Shown here: positions 1-9,200 of the stretch, in pieces | Layout: each line of letters opens with the position of its first letter | How positions within the stretch are numbered: the first letter of the stretch is position 1 | Assembly: GCA_964600235.1 (NCBI GenBank) | Contig: CAZRIV010000013.1 | Location: forward strand, 1-64,000 | Source: MWEI01 sp964600235 | Lineage (GTDB): Bacteria > Desulfobacterota > Desulfomonilia > UBA1062 | DNA length: 64,000 bases | Reading direction: 5' to 3' | Position numbers and translations under genes: made by a program | The notes under the pieces: model-generated | What the model saw: the letters and a program-made list of their open reading frames with translations, nothing else | Database searches by the model: none | Told to the model about the DNA's origin: nothing

Positions 1-132
1 AGGACCTTTTTCAATTGATTTTACGAAAGTGCGAAAAATATTTTACGTTATCTGATATGATTCTTTTGCGTTATCAACGGCATGATCCCTACCCATAAGG
101 AACATCGATTTATAGCAGATATCAACACGAAA

Positions 133-161
133 AATCCTTGGGGGAAGACCCCCCAAGGATT
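133..161 (-). terminator. Rho-independent terminator of the beta-helix lipoprotein gene
   Basis: A 12-bp perfect stem (AATCCTTGGGGG with its complement) and a 5-nt loop. Read on the minus strand the stem is followed by a short T tract. It lies about 40 bp past the stop codon of the minus-strand lipoprotein gene, so it most likely ends that transcript. Confidence 0.75.
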
Positions 162-201
162 AGGCTCTCAATACAGTTTTAGTACTATATCACAAAGCAG
201 A

Positions 202-1614
202 TTATTGCTGATATTCATATGCACCCATATCCACTGTTCCGTTCACAATACGGGTATTGCCTGCAAGATCCGTTGTGGCATCTGATGGGACAGCTGTATT
301 GTCACCAGCATTGATGCAGGGACTTCCAAACTGCAAGGATAAAAAGCCGGGGACAAACATAGGGTCAAGGTCAATGATGTTCTGATAAATACCAGTTCCA
401 GAATAACCTCCTTCTATACAGCAGTATTTTATTGTGGGGTTTCCGGTGTAATCGATTTGGGAGCTTATAGGAGCTGTGTTACCCCACAGAATGCAGCTTG
501 TAATTGAAGACCCGCCTTGAATACCTCCACCAGATTCACTTGCTATGTTGTTCATGAAGGTACAGTTTATAAGATTCATACTAACATTTGCCTCTATTGC
601 CCCCCCGGTGTGAATAGCTGAATTTTCACTAAAGACAGAAGAAAATACCGTAACATTATGAGTTGCGTTATATATTGCCCCACCTCTACTTGCTGAATTA
701 CCGATGAAAGTGCAGTTATATATTTTTGAGGAGTAGTTATTATCTTCTTGGAAATATATTGCCCCCCCTCCTCCGCTACAATTATTATTAGTAAAGGTGC
801 ACTCTTTAATTATTGGGCCGCATAAAAGGTTATATATAGCACCACCATCAGGTAACCCAAATATATCTCTTTTATTATTATAAAATGTACATCCAGTTAT
901 TATTGGAATACATGTACCATAATAAGAACCTTCATTAAACATTCCATGACCCTCATTAGAACTGAATGTACAGTTAGTAATTGTGGGGGAGCTATTGAAG
1001 TTATACATACCTCCACCTTCTCCAGCTTTGTTGCTGTAAATGGAACAGTTGCTTATGACAGGACTGCATGCAGTATTATACATTCCTCCACCATAAAGAT
1101 TCTGTTCACTACCATCAGCATTCCCATAACTGATAGTGAATCCGTCAATCGTTCCATTATTGACACCTACTACCACATGATAGGAGTTGTCATCTGAATC
1201 ACCCTCAATTCCAATATCACCAGATAGTATGGTCTTGTTTGTGTCCCAATTCCTCTGTGTACGGGTTGTCTCAGTCCCTGAAAACCCTCCATAAAGAGAC
1301 ACCCCACTTTTCATAGAAAATGATATAGACCTATCAGTATCGTCTGTTGGCTTGTAAGTACCTGCGGCTACCCATATCTCATTGCCTGATCTTGCTGCTG
1401 TAAGGGCTTCCTGCATGTCTGTATACGCATCGCTCCAACTTGTACCATCATCGGCACCTGAAGCATTTGATTTCACGTAGATTACGGAAACGCTACTACT
1501 ACCTCCGCCACCACCTCCTCCGCCACCACCTCCTCCTCCACAGGAAACAATCAATGTCACAATTGAAAGAATAATCAATAACCGAAAGATTCCCAGAATA
1601 CGATATGTACCCAT
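202..1614 (-). CDS. Secreted beta-helix lipoprotein with poly-glycine linker
   Basis: Predicted lipoprotein of 470 residues. The N-terminus has a hydrophobic stretch ending in a lipobox (TLIVSC). Thirteen consecutive glycines and a Ser run follow directly and would act as a flexible tether. The body has repeated short strands of the type NCTF..N.A/GGGMYN, typical of right-handed parallel beta-helix (polymorphic outer-membrane-like) proteins. It ends in a DMGAYEY tail of the kind seen in choice-of-anchor Q proteins. A GAGGAGGG ribosome-binding site precedes the ATG. It is probably exported and anchored to a membrane as a surface protein; the ligand is unknown. It stands alone, with a terminator downstream and non-coding DNA upstream. 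Confidence 0.8.
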   Translation of the reverse strand: MGTYRILGIFRLLIILSIVTLIVSCGGGGGGGGGGGGGSSSVSVIYVKSNASGADDGTSWSDAYTDMQEALTAARSGNEIWVAAGTYKPTDDTDRSISFSMKSGVSLYGGFSGTETTRTQRNWDTNKTILSGDIGIEGDSDDNSYHVVVGVNNGTIDGFTISYGNADGSEQNLYGGGMYNTACSPVISNCSIYSNKAGEGGGMYNFNSSPTITNCTFSSNEGHGMFNEGSYYGTCIPIITGCTFYNNKRDIFGLPDGGAIYNLLCGPIIKECTFTNNNCSGGGGAIYFQEDNNYSSKIYNCTFIGNSASRGGAIYNATHNVTVFSSVFSENSAIHTGGAIEANVSMNLINCTFMNNIASESGGGIQGGSSITSCILWGNTAPISSQIDYTGNPTIKYCCIEGGYSGTGIYQNIIDLDPMFVPGFLSLQFGSPCINAGDNTAVPSDATTDLAGNTRIVNGTVDMGAYEYQQ

Positions 1615-2079
1615 GGATAGTCCCTCCTCGGATTATTGCCAGAATAAGCTATCCTGACTGAAAGTATATTTAGTTGCTAAATGGTTCCCCAGTCAGAGAA
1701 AATTCATCCCGTGATAGAGCAACCTTTAATCAATACTAGCAATTTAATTGACCTGGTTCAAGGCGGTTTCTTTCATAGGGTTATATGTGAAGGTAATGTG
1801 ACATAATCGTCGGATGCATTTGAATACCACCCACCAGAGATACTAACTCAATAGCATCACATTTGCCAAATTGTTGCTTTCTGCGATAAATTGTCGCTTT
1901 CAAAACAGCCCTAAAAGTAAAGGTTTTCGGATGTTATCTATCCTCAAAAACAACTCCTGTCATAGTCCAGAAGCGGCACGATAAATAATTTCTCCCGGGA
2001 TTTGAATACCAAATAGTAGAGGCTGGGCCTTAGTTCTCAGACTTTATGGGGCAGATGTGGGGCAATTATCTTTAGGGAA
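1615..2079. other. 465-bp intergenic region, no gene recognised
   Basis: Apart from the ribosome-binding site of the lipoprotein gene at its left end, I see no open frame, RNA gene or strong hairpin. Two short AAATTGT-GCTTTC boxes repeat near 1870-1900; their meaning is unclear. Confidence 0.5.
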
Positions 2080-2499
2080 TTACTTCCACGGGTTAATAAT
2101 TGATATGCCTGTATGCTTGAAGTCCGACTCATTCCGAGTCACCAGACTGCAGTGATTATAAATCGCAGAGGCGGCTATGAGAGAATCAATCGCCCCCATT
2201 TTCTTTCCCTCCGATTCAAGCGACCCTGCCAGTTGTCCCCATACGAGCGCGACGTCTGTATCAATAGGGAGAAGGCGGCCGCTGAACCTGGCAAGCAGAT
2301 CTTCGGTGAGCCAGGCATGAAGATTGGCCCTCCGCTGAGAATCGGGCAATTTCTCTACCCCTTTTTTAATTTCCCCAATGGTGATCACACTCAGATAGGC
2401 GCTATCTGAATCAATGCTGTCAATCCATTCCAGGACGCCAGGATTTGGCTTTTTCGCAACCAGTTCTGAAATAACACAGGTATCGAGAAGAAATTTCAC
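2080..2499 (-). CDS. PIN-domain toxin (VapC/FitB type)
   Basis: Predicted ribonuclease toxin of a type II toxin-antitoxin system, 139 residues, the usual length for VapC. The N-terminus FLLDTCVISEL carries the first PIN acidic residue. Later acidic positions occur around ITIGEIKKG and in DTDVALVWGQLAG, and GAIDSLIAASA with TRNESDF gives the C-terminal part of the active site. The start codon is GTG and overlaps the antitoxin stop as GTGA, so translation is coupled to the upstream antitoxin. PIN toxins cleave RNA, often tRNA or rRNA; the target here cannot be read from sequence. Confidence 0.88.
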   Translation of the reverse strand: MKFLLDTCVISELVAKKPNPGVLEWIDSIDSDSAYLSVITIGEIKKGVEKLPDSQRRANLHAWLTEDLLARFSGRLLPIDTDVALVWGQLAGSLESEGKKMGAIDSLIAASAIYNHCSLVTRNESDFKHTGISIINPWK

Positions 2500-2750
2500 A
2501 GGAAGGCATCCTCTCGTGAACCGCTTTGATCTCTGGAAAGATCGAGATCAACACCTACGAGAGGGGACTCACGGAAAAAATCAGAAAGCTTCTTCTGTGA
2601 GGATATCATTTTTCGAAATTCGGCATATGACAACATGACCGCGACCTCGACCCCCCGCTTCGTAATAACCTGAGGTCCATGATGAACAGCCTCCTCCACC
2701 ACTTCACTCAGTTTATTCTTTGCTTCCTGTATCTGCCAGGCACGCTTCAT
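2496..2750 (-). CDS. Phd/YefM-family antitoxin
   Basis: Small 84-residue antitoxin. Its N-terminal half (WQIQEAKNKLSEVVEEA, then GPQVITKRGVEVAVMLSYAEF) is the typical Phd/YefM DNA-binding fold. The C-terminal part is acidic and would wrap the PIN toxin. It is the first gene of the operon, preceded by AAGGAG five bases before the ATG and by a consensus promoter. Such antitoxins neutralise the toxin and repress their own operon. The pairing of a Phd-type antitoxin with a PIN toxin is common. Confidence 0.88.
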   Translation of the reverse strand: MKRAWQIQEAKNKLSEVVEEAVHHGPQVITKRGVEVAVMLSYAEFRKMISSQKKLSDFFRESPLVGVDLDLSRDQSGSREDAFL

Positions 2751-2762
2751 GAACGCTCCTTA

Positions 2763-2807
2763 TGTCTAGTCTGTCTAGATTATAAGATGGCTATTTTTAT
2801 CTGTCAA
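2763..2807 (-). promoter_or_regulatory. Toxin-antitoxin promoter with tandem operator-like repeats
   Basis: On the minus strand there is a perfect TTGACA (2802-2807), a 17-bp spacer and a perfect TATAAT (2779-2784). Just downstream are two TGTCTAG repeats (2763-2769 and 2772-2778), 9 bp apart. Their position over the start of transcription suits an autoregulatory binding site for the Phd-type antitoxin. Confidence 0.75.
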
Positions 2808-2962
2808 GATCGAAGGCATCTGAATGGCTTCGCAAATGACTTACCTCTTGCCCTTGCCTAAGGATCTTTATTATTTACGTTCGGGAAGCGGGAATCTGAA
2901 CCCTGTTTCCGCAGGGGGGGCAACCCTATGCCTCTCGAACTGACTTATACCAGACGCCCGCC

Positions 2963-4147
2963 TCACACCTTTTCCACTTCCACGTACTTCTCGCGTTCCG
3001 TGAGGACCTGCACCAGTTCCCTGATGTAGACCATGCGCATGGGCTCGCCCCGGATGATGTCGGCCACCTGGTTCGGGTTGATGGCCGTGCCCACGATGAA
3101 ACGTATGTCGTCGGCCGTGAGCAGGGAACGGGCCAGCCGGGTGGAGGCGTCGTCGTCCCTGGGAAGGTCGTAGATGGTCCTGCAATCCCTCAGGATCTCC
3201 GCCGCCTGTCCCAGGGTGAGGATGCCCTCGGTGACCAGGTCCACGCCCTTGAGCCGCGCCGTCGGCGGAGAGCCCTTCTTCTGTTTGGAAGGAGCGCCCT
3301 TCTTCCGTTTGGCCGGGGGCACCCAGTCCACCACGAGCTCTTCCTTCAGCACCCGGGCCGCCATCTGGGCCGTGCTGCCGCCGCAGATGATCTTTTCCCC
3401 TTTCACTCCCATGAGCCGCTTCACGGCGAATTCGTCCAGGTCCTTGTTCGCGGGGGGGCCCGTCAGGACCGTTGCGGCCATGGCCGGACGCACCTTCATG
3501 CCGATGACCGTGGCGTCGTCTCCCGGCTTGTCCTCATAGAGCTTGAGGCAGGTGTTCGACAGGGCCTGGGTGAGCTTGAAGGTGTCCACGATCCCCGCCT
3601 GTACGAAACGCTGCACGGCCATGGCGATATTCTTCCAGCCCCAGCCCAGCCGGTATATGCCGCCGAGGCCCGCGTGCTCGTAGCCGTCGCTGATGAGGAC
3701 CATGAAGTCGTTTTCCTCCAGATCGAAGTGCACCTCCCTGATCTTCCTGTCGCCCACGACCCGCTCTTCCATGGGGAGGTTGACGATCGATCCCCCCCGG
3801 ATGAGGATCAGCGGCGCCGAGTCGAACTCCACGAGATGGGCGTCTTTTCCCTGGGACACCGTGAGCACTGCAAAGGTGGCGTACGCCAGCTTTCTCACGC
3901 TGCACTCGGGCAGGGTCTCGGCCAGGGTCTGCACGACGTCTTCTATGGATGCCCCCGATTCGGACATACGCGCAGCGATCTCGGCAGTGAGCGTGGAGAG
4001 TATGTGCGCCTTGACGCCGCTGCCCAGGCCGTCGGAGAGCACGGCCACGAACGTGTCGGGCCGGGCCCTGATCATGACCGAGTCGCCGCACAGCTCTTCG
4101 CCCGCTTTGTTCAGGCTTACCCAGGAGAACTCGACGATCTGCCTCAC
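2963..4147 (-). CDS. SpoIIE/PP2C-type protein phosphatase of the hydrogen-sensing operon
   Basis: Serine/threonine phosphatase of the SpoIIE family, 394 residues from a GTG start. That start lies 7 nt after the sensory hydrogenase stop and sits behind GAGGAGGAG; a longer in-frame reading into the upstream gene is less likely. PP2C metal motifs are visible: VLSDGLGSG, then LISDGYEHAG, then KPGDDATVIG. A C-terminal extension of about 170 residues has a Lys/Pro-rich linker and no motif I recognise. Placement directly after a PAS-bearing sensory hydrogenase suggests it converts the H2 or redox signal into dephosphorylation of a partner, for example a kinase-controlled anti-sigma or antagonist protein. 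The target is not in this window. Confidence 0.82.
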   Translation of the reverse strand: MRQIVEFSWVSLNKAGEELCGDSVMIRARPDTFVAVLSDGLGSGVKAHILSTLTAEIAARMSESGASIEDVVQTLAETLPECSVRKLAYATFAVLTVSQGKDAHLVEFDSAPLILIRGGSIVNLPMEERVVGDRKIREVHFDLEENDFMVLISDGYEHAGLGGIYRLGWGWKNIAMAVQRFVQAGIVDTFKLTQALSNTCLKLYEDKPGDDATVIGMKVRPAMAATVLTGPPANKDLDEFAVKRLMGVKGEKIICGGSTAQMAARVLKEELVVDWVPPAKRKKGAPSKQKKGSPPTARLKGVDLVTEGILTLGQAAEILRDCRTIYDLPRDDDASTRLARSLLTADDIRFIVGTAINPNQVADIIRGEPMRMVYIRELVQVLTEREKYVEVEKV

Positions 4148-4154
4148 GAACGCC

Positions 4155-5864
4155 TTACTCCTCCTCGAGCAGCTTGGCCAGATGCGAGAAGGTGGTCTTG
4201 CTCTCGGCCGTGGTCTCGCCCAGAAGATGCGCGATCTCATGGGCCACGCGCATCTGCTTGCTCACCACCTCCCTGGTGCGCTCCAGGGTCTCTTTGCGGA
4301 TGGCCTTGAATTTCTCCCGTTCCTTTTCCCGCTTGGTCAGGTCGCGGATAATGGCGACCATGAGGGTCTGGCCCTCCACACGGACGATGTTTTCCTCGGC
4401 CATGATGTCCTCCCGAAGGCGGCGGGCCTTGCCCATGACGGGCTTGCCCGTATCGCGCACGGCGATAAAGTCGTCCAGCACCGAGATCAGGGTGGACAGG
4501 TGTTTCCCTTCCACGTCCGCCTGTTTGCACCCGAAGAGCTTTTCCGCCGAGGGCGACAGGTCGTGGATGATGAGGTCGTTGTCGAAAATGATGATGGAGT
4601 TGGGGGTCACGTCCATGACGACCTGCTTCAGCGATTCGGAGCGGCTGCGCATGTAGGGGATGCACATGGTGACCTCGGCCATTCCCCTCAGCGTCGCCAC
4701 GGCCTTCTCCCGGCAGCTGGAATAACCGCAGGCCCCGCAGTTCAGCTCGTCTTCGGGCGTGAACTTGTTCACCCGGTGCAGGACCTGCTGGATCTCCTCT
4801 TCGCTGAACTCCGGCATATGCACCATCCTGTCCCGATAGGTGCGTTCAAGCGGCGGCCAGTCCTTTCTCTCGACGTTCAAATCCGGCGGGTTGTGGGCGT
4901 GGAACGCGATGATCTTCTGGCGCGCCAGCGATATGCCGCCTTTCACGTCCGCCATGGCAGGTCCGTTGATGCACCCGCCCTTGCAGGCCATGAGCTCCAC
5001 CAGGCCGGCGGTCATCATGCCCGAACGGATATCTTCCAGCACGTCGCGGCAGGCATCCAGGCCTGAAGCCACGAGCATGTGGCAGTCCAGGATATCCGTG
5101 TTCATCCTGGCGGTGCCGATGAGCCCTCCCTCGATGGGAAACAGCCTGGCCTTTTCGGGCGGCGGGGCGTCGATGGCTTCGACCATCCCGCCGAACCGGA
5201 TGCCCGCCTCCTCGAACAGTTCCTGAAGCCCCAGGAAGGTCATGACGGCATGGACCCCGCCGGATACGGCCTCGTCGGTGATCTCCTTCTTCTTGGCAAT
5301 GCACGGGCCGATGAACACGATGTAGGCGTCGGGTCCGTATTCTTTCGCCAGGAGCCTGCCATGGGCGATCATGGGGGAGACGATGGGGGCCAGGTGACCG
5401 ATAAGGTCGGGGTTGTACTGCTCTATGAGGTTCACCACCACCGGGCACGCCGAGGTGATGACCGGCCAGCGTTCAGGATTGTTATCGACATATTCCCGGT
5501 GTGCCTGGCCCACGATCTGGGCGCCCACGGCCGTTTCGTGGGCGGCATGGAAACCCAGCTCCTTCAGAGCCTTTTCCAGCTCGGCAAAGCTGCCCACGTC
5601 GAAAAACGCAGGGGCCGACGGGGCCACCGAGGCGATGATCTTTCGCCCCTCCTGCTGCGCGGCCAGGATATCCTGGCGGGCGCTGGTGATACTCTTGGCC
5701 TTCTGGGGACAGATGCGCACGCACGTGCCGCACAGGATGCAGAGCTCCGGCACGACCTGGGCCTGTCCGTCCTTCACCCGTATGGCCTTCACGTCGCAGT
5801 TGCGCACGCACCGGTAGCAGTCGCGGCAACGCGCCGGGTTCGTCATGATGACCGGTTCACTCAT
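4155..5864 (-). CDS. Sensory (HydS-like) [FeFe] hydrogenase with PAS domain
   Basis: 569 residues starting at MSEPV, behind AAAGGAG. Order of parts: two N-terminal [4Fe-4S] motifs (CRDCYRCVRNC and CILCGTCVRICP); an H-cluster domain with TSACP near residue 136, GPCIAKKKE near 188 and MACKGGC near 291; a CGACGYSSC cluster motif near 376; a PAS domain at about 420-520; and a helical C-terminal tail. In catalytic enzymes the first motif is TSCCP. Here the proton-relay cysteine is alanine, as reported for sensory group enzymes such as Thermotoga HydS. This and the PAS domain point to H2 or redox sensing rather than bulk turnover. The phosphatase gene follows 7 nt downstream. Confidence 0.87.
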   Translation of the reverse strand: MSEPVIMTNPARCRDCYRCVRNCDVKAIRVKDGQAQVVPELCILCGTCVRICPQKAKSITSARQDILAAQQEGRKIIASVAPSAPAFFDVGSFAELEKALKELGFHAAHETAVGAQIVGQAHREYVDNNPERWPVITSACPVVVNLIEQYNPDLIGHLAPIVSPMIAHGRLLAKEYGPDAYIVFIGPCIAKKKEITDEAVSGGVHAVMTFLGLQELFEEAGIRFGGMVEAIDAPPPEKARLFPIEGGLIGTARMNTDILDCHMLVASGLDACRDVLEDIRSGMMTAGLVELMACKGGCINGPAMADVKGGISLARQKIIAFHAHNPPDLNVERKDWPPLERTYRDRMVHMPEFSEEEIQQVLHRVNKFTPEDELNCGACGYSSCREKAVATLRGMAEVTMCIPYMRSRSESLKQVVMDVTPNSIIIFDNDLIIHDLSPSAEKLFGCKQADVEGKHLSTLISVLDDFIAVRDTGKPVMGKARRLREDIMAEENIVRVEGQTLMVAIIRDLTKREKEREKFKAIRKETLERTREVVSKQMRVAHEIAHLLGETTAESKTTFSHLAKLLEEE

Positions 5865-5944
5865 GGGGTCTCCTTTGAAACGAAGCCCGTGGTTCATTAC
5901 TCGAAAGGGCCAACGCTCCGTGCTTCAACAATTCCCTTGGTAAC

Positions 5945-6211
5945 TCATCTCTTCAGCAGCTTGGTGTTCACGTGTTCCATGATCTCCTTGTAAAAGAAGG
6001 ACTCGGCATCCTCGGGCCTTATGCCGCTGAACGCCTTCTCTCCCACCCGCACGGACACACCCTTAGAACAGGTGTCCATGCAGAAGGCGCCGATGATATC
6101 CACCAGGCCCTGGAGGTTCTCCTTCTCGATCAGCCTCTGTATCTCGGAGGCCAGTTCGTCCGAGCCCCTGAGACTGCACGAGCTGCCGACGCAGATGGTT
6201 ATGATGAGCAT
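5945..6211 (-). CDS. Small thioredoxin-fold [2Fe-2S] ferredoxin (NuoE-C-like)
   Basis: 88 residues matching the C-terminal half of NuoE/HydC. The four cluster cysteines are present as CVGSSC near the N-terminus and CMDTC about 35 residues later. It is likely a soluble electron carrier or an exchangeable module between the NAD(P)H hydrogenase encoded 15 nt upstream and the sensory hydrogenase downstream. The start follows AAGGAGA. The same fold also occurs as the C-terminal domain of the upstream fusion protein, so the operon carries two versions of it. Confidence 0.85.
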   Translation of the reverse strand: MLIITICVGSSCSLRGSDELASEIQRLIEKENLQGLVDIIGAFCMDTCSKGVSVRVGEKAFSGIRPEDAESFFYKEIMEHVNTKLLKR

Positions 6212-6226
6212 CTCTTGGTGATCTCC

Positions 6227-9200
6227 TTACCCCTTGGGTTCATCGAGCAGCTGTACCAGGTGGGCATCGATAAAGGCCCCGGCGTTCGTGGTATCGACCC
6301 GGCTGATGATCCTGCCGCCGATCATCACATTGGGACCGTCTTCGCACTGGCCGGTGCAGAAACGTGCCTTGATCCGGAACCGCTCGGACAGCCCCCGCCG
6401 CTTCAGCTCCGCTGCCAGGCCTTCCAGGAGCCGCCACGATCCCTTCACATAACAGTTCGTGCCGATGCAGACCCCCACATCGATGACCGGCAGCTCCTTG
6501 AGGGTTTCTTCCATAACTGCAGTTTCCAGGCGCATGGAACGACGGTGGTAGGTGGTATGCAGGGCGTGGTGGGAGGTCTCGCTGTCCGGCTCTCCCAGCC
6601 AGTTCTCGTACACGGCCTGTACCGTCGGGTTGTCCTGGCTCGTCCTGATGGGCGCGGCCATGTCCAGGCGGTAGAGGACATCGAGACGGTCTGCTGTCTC
6701 GCTCACGAGCTGGGGCTTGGGGTTGCCCGAGCCGTTGATACAGCCTCCCGGGCAGGCCATGACCTCGATGAGGTCGTACGGGGCGTCTGAGGCCCTGATG
6801 CGGTCGATGAGCTTCTGGGCGTTCTGCAGCCCGCTGACAACGGCCAGGCGCACCTTGGAATCACCCAGGGTGATGGTGGTTTCCTTCACCCCCTGCAGGC
6901 CCCTCACACCTTCATAGTTGAAGCTGTCGAGACGGCTTCCCATGACGCGTTCCGCCGCCAAGCGGAGCGCCGCCTCGGCCACACCGCCGCTGGCGCCGAA
7001 GATGATGCCGGCGCCGCTCACCTTGCCGAAGAAGGCATCCACCGGGACGGGCTTTATGGCGCGCGGATCGATGTGCCTTTCCGCGAACATGTCGATGACA
7101 TCGTTGGTGGTCAGGACCATGTCCACATCGGTGACGCCCTCGGCTGAGAATTCAGGCCTCTTGGCCTCGTACTTCTTGGCGTTGCAGGGCATGATGGAGA
7201 CAAAGTAGAGCAGCTCGGGCCTTACCTTCATCTGTTTGGCAAAGTACTGCTTCATGACCGCGCCGAACATCTGCTGGGGGGATTTGCACGAGGAGAGGTG
7301 CGGCAGGATGTCGGGCGCCATCTTTTCGCAGTAGTTCACCCACGCAGGACAGCACGAGGTGATCTGCGGCAGCACGCCCCCTTCGGCGAGACGGCCCAAG
7401 AACTCGGTGCCCTCCTCCATGATGGTCAGGTCCGCGGCCCAGCAGGTATCGAAGACGAAGTTGAAGCCGAGCTGCTTGAGCCCGGCAGACAGGATCGGCA
7501 TGACGTCTTCGGCCGCAATGCCGTACTGCTGGCCGAATGCGGCACGGACGGCAGGCGCGATCTGGGCCACCACCGTAAGCTGCGGATTCTGCAGGGCCCG
7601 GTAAACCTGAGGGAGCACAGTCTTCAAGGTGAGAGCCCCGGTAGGGCAGATGGTGGCGCAATGGCCGCATGCCACGCACTCGGTGAGGTCGAGCGGTCGG
7701 TGGTCGTTGGGGCCGATGGTGAGGATATTGTTGGTCTCGTAAAAGCTCAGGGCCGAGACGCCTTCCATCTCGCGGCAGACCTTCAGGCACAGCCCGCACA
7801 GGATGCATTTGCCCGTGTCGCGGGTGATTATGGGGTGGTTGTCGTCTATGGGAAGGGGTTTGGGTGCTTGTGTCCTGTCGAACTGAACACCGTACCGGCT
7901 GGCATAGTCCCTCAGGTCGCACCCATAGCGCTCGGTGCATCCGCACGACAGGCACCTCATGGCCTCGGTCATGGCCGTGTCCGTGTCCCAGGTAGTGGTG
8001 GATTCTTTGAAGTTGCTCTTTCTCTTTGCCGGTTCGAGCGAGGGCACCTCGCTGCGGTCAGCGGGTTTTACCCCGGCAAAGGTATCGGCCGGCAGGCTGC
8101 GCCAGTCACCCTTGCTGCACGTATAGGGTTCTGCCGACGGCGAAACGATACCCGTTCTCACAAACTGGTCAATGGCCATCGCAGCCCTCTGCCCTGCGCC
8201 GATGGCTGCTATGGCGATGTCCGGGCCCGTGACGCAGTCGCCGCCGGAGAACACCCAGGGGGTGGCCGTCTGCATGGTCGCGGGATGGACCTTCACATTG
8301 CCCCACTTGTCGATGAGGCTCTCGTCGGCCAAGCAGAATCCGTCCACGGCCTGGCCGATGGCCGAGATGATGGTGTTGGCGGTGATGGTGAACTCAGACC
8401 CGGCAACAGGGACCGGCCGGCGCCTGCCGCTCTTGTCCGGCTCGCCTAAAACCATGTGGATGCAGTTCATCTGCAGCATGTCACCGGCGGCCCTGATGGA
8501 AACGGGTGCCGTCAGGTACTGGATATTGACGCTCTCTTCGATGGCCTCTTCTATCTCGATCTCCTGGGCCGGCATCTCCTGGCGCGTGCGGCGGTAGGCG
8601 ATGGTGACGTCCTTGGCGCCGAGCCGGATGGCGCTGCGGGCCGCATCCATGGCCGTATTGCCCCCGCCGATGACGATGACCCGCTCGCCCAGCTCAGGGG
8701 TTTCTCCCCTGGCAAGCCGGGCGAGAAAATCAAGGCCCGACATGACGCCCTTCAATTCCTCGCCGTCCACGCCGATGGCCGTGGCCTTCTGGGCACCGAG
8801 GCCGACAAATACGGCTGCATACCCGTCTCTCTTCAGGGATTCCAGGGTAAAGTCTCTTCCCAGCTTCCTGTTGTACCGGATCTCCACACCGAGATCGAGT
8901 ATGGACTGTATTTCTGCATCCAGCTGTTTTTCAGGCAGCCGGTAGTAGGGGATCCCCCAGCGGAGCATGCCTCCTGCGGCCTCATGCATCTCGAAGATGG
9001 TGACGGCGTGGCCTTTTCTCCTCAGGAAATACGCGGCGGTCAGGCCTGCCGGGCCTGCGCCGATGACGGCGACCTTATAGCCCGTATCCGGCAGGCACGA
9101 AGGCTTGTACGAGGTGAGCTGGCAGCTGTCCCAGTCCGCGACGAAGCGCTTGATGCCGTTGATGTTCACTGCGCCGTCCAGCGCGTTCCTCCGGCATTCG

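Noticed and set aside
3693..5066. 457-codon plus-strand frame opposite the phosphatase and sensory hydrogenase
   Set aside because: Crosses two genuine genes on the other strand whose cysteine and metal motifs are intact; no ribosome-binding site.
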